Of a stretch of 21,721 bases of DNA, positions 11,883 to 21,721 are shown piece by piece. A program made the translations under genes and the position numbers. Within the stretch, counting starts at the first letter, position 1; each line of letters begins with the position of its first letter. Source of the stretch: an uncultured Caldilinea sp. (GTDB lineage Bacteria; Chloroflexota; Anaerolineae; Caldilineales; Caldilineaceae); NCBI GenBank assembly GCA_937928035.1, contig CALFWA010000300.1:1-21721 (forward strand). The letters run 5' to 3'. The notes under the pieces are model-generated. The model ran no database searches, was not told the DNA's origin, and saw only the letters and a program-made list of their open reading frames with translations.

Positions 11883-12653
11883 ATGAAGCCTCGAATCGAA
11901 ATGCGCGCCGCCTGGAATCAAATCGCCGCTCTCTATCAGCAGCGCCACGCCATCCCCACCGACAGTGCACACTACGGTCCGTGGGCGCCGCCGGAAAATC
12001 ACCTGCGTTTGCTCGGCGACGTGAAGGGGCTGCGCATCCTCGAAGTGGGGTGCGGCGGCGGCCAATGCAGCATCGCCTTCGCCAAACAAGGCGCCATCGC
12101 CGCCGGCCTCGACCTGAGCGATGCTCAACTCGAGCACGCCCGCAAGCTGGCGGCGCAGGAGGGCGTTGAGGTCGAGTTCGTCCAGGGAACGGCGGAAGAC
12201 CTCAGCGCCTTCCGCGACCGGGAGTGGGACGTCGTCTTCAGCGCGTATGCGTTCCAATACGTCGCCGACATGTCGCGCTGCCTGGGCGAATGCGCGCGCG
12301 TGCTGCGACCGCAGGGACGCCTTGTCTTCAGCCTCGATCACCCTTTTCGAGACTGCTTTTTTGACCCAGAGGAAGACGACGTCACCCTCTACCCGGCGCG
12401 CAGCTACTTCGACTCGACGCCGATGACCTGGAGGTTCGACGACACCGGCGTGTGGATGCGCTCCTATCACCACACGATCGGCGAATGGATCGACATGCTG
12501 AACCAGGCCGGTTTTCGCCTGCTGCGTCTGCTGGAGCCGTCGCCCCCGAACGAGATGCTGGACGAAATCTGGCCCTACGACGATCCGCTTTCCGCCCTTC
12601 GCCATATCCCGCCGACGATCATCTTCGTGGCCGTTCTGGACGACCGACGGTAG
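11883..12653 (+). CDS. Class I SAM-dependent methyltransferase (Methyltransf_11 type)
   Basis: Predicted 256 aa. SAM-binding motif I is LRILEVGCGGGQ (50-61), followed by the acidic ribose-binding GLDLSD. Then come VEFVQGTAEDLSAF, the motif-IV-like DVVFSAYAFQYV, and the post-motif CARVLRPQGRLVFSLDHPF. The C-terminal part with YPARSYFDS, SYHHTIGEWIDMLNQAGFRLLRLLEPSP and PPTIIFVAVL is typical of small-molecule methyltransferases of the UbiE/BioC-like group. The substrate cannot be inferred. The ATG at 11883 is chosen; an in-frame TTG at 11838 would overlap the upstream gene. No strong RBS is visible. It lies 22 bp after the two-TM gene, so cotranscription with the CHAT cluster is likely. Confidence 0.87.
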   Translation: MKPRIEMRAAWNQIAALYQQRHAIPTDSAHYGPWAPPENHLRLLGDVKGLRILEVGCGGGQCSIAFAKQGAIAAGLDLSDAQLEHARKLAAQEGVEVEFVQGTAEDLSAFRDREWDVVFSAYAFQYVADMSRCLGECARVLRPQGRLVFSLDHPFRDCFFDPEEDDVTLYPARSYFDSTPMTWRFDDTGVWMRSYHHTIGEWIDMLNQAGFRLLRLLEPSPPNEMLDEIWPYDDPLSALRHIPPTIIFVAVLDDRR

Positions 12654-12685
12654 CGGCGCCGGACGCACCCTGCGCAGCCTTCCGT

Positions 12686-12715
12686 TTGGAAGCCCTGACC
12701 TCAATCATGCATAAT
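12686..12715 (+). promoter_or_regulatory. Candidate promoter of the PyrK-like/XdhC operon
   Basis: TTGGAA (12686-12691) and CATAAT (12710-12715) are 18 bp apart. Transcription would begin near 12722, right at the ATG at 12723, implying a leaderless mRNA. Consensus match only. Confidence 0.35.
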
Positions 12716-12722
12716 CTGGATC

Positions 12723-12735
<13 letters not shown>
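12704..12735. repeat. Tandem duplication of a 16-nt unit
   Basis: ATCATGCATAATCTGG (12704-12719) is followed directly by ATCATGCATAACTTGG (12720-12735), with two differences. Each copy contains an ATGCAT palindrome and CATAA. The second copy contains the first possible start codon of the PyrK-like gene. Confidence 0.8.
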
Positions 12736-13519
<784 letters not shown>

Positions 13520-13523
<4 letters not shown>

Positions 13524-13879
13524 CGAAACCATTTTATTGTCAACTCGAACAATTCTTGGAGGAAGGTCTGACCGTGGCGGTGGCGACGATCGTCCAGGTC
13601 AAAGGCTCGACCCCACGCGAAGTCGGCGCAAAGATGATCATCCACCCCTACGGCAAGCATGTCGGCACGGTCGGCGGCGGCTGCGGCGAGGCGGAGGTGA
13701 TCCGCGCCGGCCTCGACGTCATCGCCGATGGACAGCCGCGCCTCGTGCGCGTCGACCTGACGGAGCCGATTTCGATGCAGAGCATGGGCGTCTGCGGCGG
13801 TGTACTGGACGTCTTGATCGAGCGGTGGGGGCCGGAGGAAACGAAAGCCCAGAACAATGCGATGTGGGCCGAGGTATGA
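13520..13879 (+). CDS. XdhC/CoxI-family protein, N-terminal domain only
   Basis: Predicted 119 aa. The XdhC/CoxI family serves maturation of molybdenum hydroxylases such as xanthine and CO dehydrogenases, in XdhC by binding and protecting the molybdenum cofactor before sulfuration and insertion. Conserved blocks are ATIVQVKGSTPREVGAKMII (24-43), HVGTVGGGCGEAEVI (48-62) and MGVCGGVLDVLIE (near 93-105), including both conserved Cys positions. The NAD-binding XdhC C-terminal domain is missing here and is encoded by the next gene. The ATG at 13520 overlaps the upstream stop, and its own stop overlaps the next start as ATGA (13876-13879). A longer in-frame start at 13451 would only extend over the PyrK-like gene. 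Confidence 0.87.
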
Positions 13880-14655
13880 TGCGCGCCATCGCAGCTGCGC
13901 TGGCGGCTTCCGCCGAGCGTCGGGAGGCAGTCGCCCTTGTCAGCGTCATCCAGGCGACGGGCGAGTTCTCGCCTGCGCTCGGACGTCATCTCGTAGTCTG
14001 GCTCGATGAACGCACTCTGTTGGGCGACCTGCAGCTCGGCGACCTGCAGCCCCGGCTCCTGGAGGAGGCGCGCGCAGCCCTGCGTGAACGACGTCACGCC
14101 CGGCTGGATTATCGCACCGAAGCTGGCGCCATCACGCTTTTCGTTGAGGTGCAACCTCAACCTTATCATCTGATCATCGCCGGGGCCGGCCATGTGGCGG
14201 CGCCGCTGGCGGTCATGGCCTCTCTCTGCGATTTTACGGTGACGGTGCTGGACGATCGCCCGCAATACGCCAACCGTGAACGCTTCCCCACCGCCGATCG
14301 CGTGATCGCCGGTCCATTCCGTGAGGAGTTGCGCAAGCTGCGTGGAGATCGCCCCACCTTTGATCCCAACACCTGCATTGTGTTGGTCACCCGCGGCCAC
14401 CAATACGATGTCGAGCTGTTGCTCGAAGTGTTGGATGATCCGGTGGCCTACATCGGCATGATCGGCAGCCGCCGACGCGTTCGCGCCGTCTACGAGCTGC
14501 TCGAACGCGAGCGCGGCATCCCTCGCCACAAGTTCGACCGCGTCCATGCGCCAATTGGGTTGGACATCGGCGCACAAACTCCCGCCGAAATCGCCGTCGC
14601 CATTCTGGCCGAGATCATCGCCGTTCTCCGCAAGCAGTCTCCAGAGCGCCGCTAA
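13876..14655 (+). CDS. XdhC-family protein, C-terminal Rossmann domain
   Basis: Predicted 259 aa. Residues 1-95 look like the second, degenerate half of a full-length XdhC N-terminal region (AIAAALAASAERREAVALVSVI ... EAGAITLFVEVQPQP). From about 96 the XdhC C-terminal NAD-binding domain begins: YHLIIAGAGHVAAPLAVMASLCDFTVTVLDDRPQYANRERFPTA. TCIVLVTRGHQYDVELL, YIGMIGSRRRVRAVYELL and a final HAPIGLDIGAQTPAEIAVAILAEIIAVL complete it. All C-terminal family motifs are present. Together with the preceding 119-aa gene it makes up one full XdhC. The start is ATG at 13876, with a second ATG at 13879 also possible. A near-perfect 15-bp tandem duplication (14023-14052) encodes GDLQL/GDLQP. Confidence 0.87.
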   Translation: MMRAIAAALAASAERREAVALVSVIQATGEFSPALGRHLVVWLDERTLLGDLQLGDLQPRLLEEARAALRERRHARLDYRTEAGAITLFVEVQPQPYHLIIAGAGHVAAPLAVMASLCDFTVTVLDDRPQYANRERFPTADRVIAGPFREELRKLRGDRPTFDPNTCIVLVTRGHQYDVELLLEVLDDPVAYIGMIGSRRRVRAVYELLERERGIPRHKFDRVHAPIGLDIGAQTPAEIAVAILAEIIAVLRKQSPERR

Positions 14656-14675
14656 GCAACAACGTAAAAACGCAA

Positions 14676-14704
14676 AAAAGAGGGATTGACAAGCGCCCTC
14701 TTTT
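14676..14704 (+). terminator. Terminator after the XdhC operon
   Basis: AAAAGAGGG (14676-14684) pairs perfectly with CCCTCTTTT (14696-14704); CGC on the left and GCG on the right can extend the stem across a two-A bulge. Its loop contains the -35 box of the next promoter. The T-run is only four bases. Confidence 0.7.
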
Positions 14705-14714
14705 GCGCTAAACT
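14686..14714 (+). promoter_or_regulatory. Promoter of the lacI/sugar-transport operon
   Basis: A perfect TTGACA (14686-14691), a 17-bp spacer and TAAACT (14709-14714, 4 of 6 bases) form a near-consensus housekeeping promoter. Transcription would start near 14721. Confidence 0.7.
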
Positions 14715-14728
14715 TTTAAGTAATCATC

Positions 14729-14744
14729 ACGTAACCGATTACGT
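14729..14744 (+). promoter_or_regulatory. LacI-family operator candidate
   Basis: ACGTAACCGATTACGT is a 16-bp near-perfect palindrome with a central CG, the usual LacI/GalR-family operator form; only one symmetric base pair deviates. It lies just after the predicted transcription start and before the lacI start codon, so it could block the operon and serve autoregulation. Confidence 0.65.
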
Positions 14745-14760
14745 AATATTTGCGAACCCC

Positions 14761-15837
<1,077 letters not shown>

Positions 15838-15940
15838 CGTCAGACCGCAAGGAGGATGCCGCATGACGTGAAATGTTCTGAATCGCTCTTGAAGCAAAGT
15901 TGATCCTTCCCATCGCAGGAGTTTCACCTTATTCAAACCG

Positions 15941-15947
15941 AAAGGAG
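15941..15947 (+). promoter_or_regulatory. Ribosome binding site of the solute-binding protein
   Basis: AAAGGAG lies 8 nt before the ATG at 15956. The 118-bp gap after lacI shows no convincing separate promoter or second operator copy. Confidence 0.75.
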
Positions 15948-15955
15948 ACCGTCCG

Positions 15956-17300
<1,345 letters not shown>

Positions 17301-17338
17301 GCGTAACACGAGTCGCCGTCGGAGAAAGGAGTTTCGGC

Positions 17339-18337
<999 letters not shown>

Positions 18338-18341
18338 GGTC

Positions 18342-19272
<931 letters not shown>

Positions 19273-19290
19273 TCGTCGAATTTGTCCCGC

Positions 19291-19355
19291 GTTGCGTGGT
19301 TCGTATCTTGATGGACGCCATCCCAGGCGCAACTTTCGACGCTGCTCCACGCAAC
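19291..19355 (+). repeat. Spaced inverted repeat after the second permease gene
   Basis: GTTGCGTGG (19291-19299) and CCACGCAAC (19347-19355) are perfect 9-bp complements 47 nt apart. The arms share the GTTGCGTG word with the hairpin at 17260-17300. It lies in the 136-bp gap before the GH130 gene. Confidence 0.55.
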
Positions 19356-19394
19356 ATGAATCACGCAATATCAATTATATGCACCACTCAAATC

Positions 19395-19400
19395 ACGGAG
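19395..19400 (+). promoter_or_regulatory. Ribosome binding site of the GH130 gene
   Basis: ACGGAG lies 7 nt before the ATG at 19408 and supports that start. Confidence 0.55.
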
Positions 19401-19407
19401 AATTTGC

Positions 19408-20331
<924 letters not shown>

Positions 20332-20366
20332 GTAAACGGAATACGAACAAGAAATACAGCCCAATG

Positions 20367-20396
20367 CGAATGCGCCGTCACCAGACGGCGCATTCG
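20367..20396. terminator. Bidirectional hairpin between convergent genes
   Basis: A perfect 13-bp GC-rich stem (CGAATGCGCCGTC / GACGGCGCATTCG) with loop ACCA lies between the GH130 gene and the convergent DUF5666 gene. T-runs are poor on both sides, but the position fits a shared terminator. Confidence 0.7.
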
Positions 20397-20427
20397 GCTC
20401 AAATAAACCGGAGAAGGGTGGATGGGC

Positions 20428-21721
20428 TTATCTGTTCACCGTCGGCAGGAAAATCCTTGCGGTGAGGTTCACCCCGCGCACCTCGGTGGCGACCGGCGTG
20501 CCGTCCGCTTCTTCATAGCTGTTCACCAGCGCCAGGTCGCCGACTTCCAGCCCGCTCTCGAGGTCGTCGATGTCGGTGGCAGGCGTCACGACGTAGTTGA
20601 CGCCGCCGATGCGCCACACCTCGGAGCCATCCGCCGCTGCCGCCGTCACCTCTGCCTTGGCTTCGATCTTGGCCAGTTTCAGAAGTGCGCCGGCGCCGGG
20701 CGGCACTTTCGTCTCCAGCTCATGGATGATGCGCTGCCCGTTGACGATGCGATACTCTACAGAGACATAAGCGCCCACGCCCAACAGCCCGTTGGTCTCT
20801 TTGAACTTTGTGCTGGCGTCCGCAATGAAGGCGGCGCCGTTGATGATCCACTGGCCGATCAGCCCGTCGGGTGGCATCTGATCGACAAAGCCAAAGGTCT
20901 TGAAGTGGTTGGGATAAGAGACGCCGCCCTGGGAGCGCGTGGTTTCGATCTTGAGCGCAGTGCGTTGACCGTTCGCATCCACGACATACTTCACCCGCAC
21001 TTTGGCGCCGACTTGCAGCGCGCCGTGCTTTTCGCGCAGCCGCGTCTGCTCCGTCACCTGATACTCGACGCCGCTGATCACCCACGTCCCGATGCGTCCT
21101 GCGGGCATGCTTTCAATGACGCCGAAGGCATGGCCGCGACCGAGGTGCACGCTTGATTTCGTTTCAATCTCGCGGGCGTAGAAGGTCCCGTCCAGCAGGA
21201 TGACAAATTTCACCTTGACGAGCACGCCGACGGCGAAGGCGCCGTGCTTCTGTTCGAATTTTGTGGAGGCGTCGGCGACGAAGGTGATGCCTGCGATGTT
21301 CCATTCGCCGATCAGCCCCTCGGGGAAGCTCTGGACTTCGCCAAACAGCTCACCTTTGCCGATAATGTTGTCGTCGCCCCCATTGTTGCACTTGTGGTCT
21401 CGCTCCGTCTCGAGCTTGCGCAGCGTCGGCGGGTCGGTGCTCAAGAAGGCGTGCAGTTTCACGCAGGCGCCGACGGCGAACGGCCCATTCTTCTGCTTGA
21501 ACTCTGTGGAGGAGGTCGCCGTGTACTTGACGCCGTCGACCACCCACTCGCCGATCAGTCCTTCCGGGAAACTGTCGATGCGGCCAAAGCGCTCAATCTG
21601 AGGCCCTGGCGGTATCGGCGCAGGAGGCACCGTGCCGTTGCTGCCGCAGTCGGAGAGCGGCCGGCTTTCCATCTCGCGCACTCGGAAAGGCTGCTCCGTC
21701 CCGCTGAAGTGCACTTTGGCG
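20428..21721 (-). CDS. Secreted DUF5666-repeat protein, N-terminus outside the window
   Basis: The frame is open to the window edge, and its first visible codons continue a repeat (AKVHFSG...RVREMES), so the true start lies beyond 21721 and no signal peptide can be seen. Four full repeats of about 64 residues and a diverged fifth are visible. They share the pattern FGxIxSxPxGxIGxWxIxGVxYxVxxxTxFxxxxGxxxVGAxVxVxY...xAxxIET, which matches the DUF5666 small beta-barrel family. A Pro-rich linker follows the partial first repeat; Cys residues are few. The C-terminus is NLTARIFLPTVNR, resembling the (Y/F)LPxV-type ends I recall from exported Chloroflexota proteins. Function is unknown; such repeats are usually extracytoplasmic. 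It converges on the GH130 gene. Confidence 0.8.
   Translation of the reverse strand, partial: AKVHFSGTEQPFRVREMESRPLSDCGSNGTVPPAPIPPGPQIERFGRIDSFPEGLIGEWVVDGVKYTATSSTEFKQKNGPFAVGACVKLHAFLSTDPPTLRKLETERDHKCNNGGDDNIIGKGELFGEVQSFPEGLIGEWNIAGITFVADASTKFEQKHGAFAVGVLVKVKFVILLDGTFYAREIETKSSVHLGRGHAFGVIESMPAGRIGTWVISGVEYQVTEQTRLREKHGALQVGAKVRVKYVVDANGQRTALKIETTRSQGGVSYPNHFKTFGFVDQMPPDGLIGQWIINGAAFIADASTKFKETNGLLGVGAYVSVEYRIVNGQRIIHELETKVPPGAGALLKLAKIEAKAEVTAAAADGSEVWRIGGVNYVVTPATDIDDLESGLEVGDLALVNSYEEADGTPVATEVRGVNLTARIFLPTVNR
20467..21591 (-). repeat. Array of DUF5666 protein repeats
   Basis: Repeat units occupy about 21591-21400, 21348-21157, 21126-20935, 20895-20704 and a diverged one at 20676-20467, with a spacing of 73-81 codons. 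Units share GLIGxW, a DASTKFxxxxG block, VGAxVxV and a closing (L/I)ET. They are similar in protein, but DNA identity between units is only moderate, so the duplications are not very recent. Confidence 0.75.

Overview
The window is about 60% GC, with dense, tightly packed genes on both strands and short gaps. No rRNA, tRNA, insertion sequence, phage gene or CRISPR array is visible. Gene content points to a filamentous or thermophilic-type Chloroflexota bacterium (Caldilineae or Anaerolineae). The signs are a CHAT protease followed by a small two-helix membrane protein with a WWA...YYD N-terminus, a stand-alone M32 carboxypeptidase, a secreted DUF5666-repeat protein ending in an FLPxV-type sequence, an S1-domain protein and a CUT1-type sugar ABC operon under a LacI regulator. 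This assignment is inference from family knowledge; no marker gene is present.

Left part (1-4494, + strand): the 3' end of an NDH-1 antiporter-like membrane subunit that lacks the expected lysines overlaps dprA by ATGA. Then come manC (mannose-1-phosphate guanylyltransferase) and a two-TM protein of unknown function. Next (4501-7615, - strand) are dgt, a pteridine-reductase-like SDR whose catalytic Tyr is His, and a two-S1-domain RNA-binding protein. A strong terminator and a cluster of palindromes separate the S1 gene from the SDR-dgt pair.

Middle part (7885-14655, + strand): an M32 carboxypeptidase. Then a three-gene cluster of CHAT-TPR protease, two-TM WWA/YYD protein and SAM methyltransferase. 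Then a coupled three-gene operon of a PyrK-like FAD/[2Fe-2S] reductase and two XdhC-family genes that look like one XdhC split at a domain boundary, joined by two ATGA overlaps.

Right part (14686-20331, + strand): a sugar-utilisation operon. A near-consensus promoter, whose -35 lies in the loop of the preceding terminator hairpin, and a LacI-type palindrome precede a LacI regulator. Behind it are a lipoprotein solute-binding protein, two permeases and a GH130 glycoside phosphorylase/mannosidase. The likely flow is import of a beta-mannoside, then intracellular cleavage or phosphorolysis by GH130; mannose-1-phosphate from that step would be the substrate of the ManC encoded elsewhere in the window. 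No transporter ATPase is encoded here, as is common when one is shared. Two GTTGCGTG-type inverted repeats lie in the operon's gaps.

The far right (20428-21721, - strand) is the C-terminal part of a repetitive DUF5666 protein whose start lies outside the window. The most interesting leads are the CHAT cluster, the split XdhC/PyrK-like operon, the palindrome cluster at 6483-6556 and the terminator/promoter overlap before lacI. No gap exceeds 300 bases.
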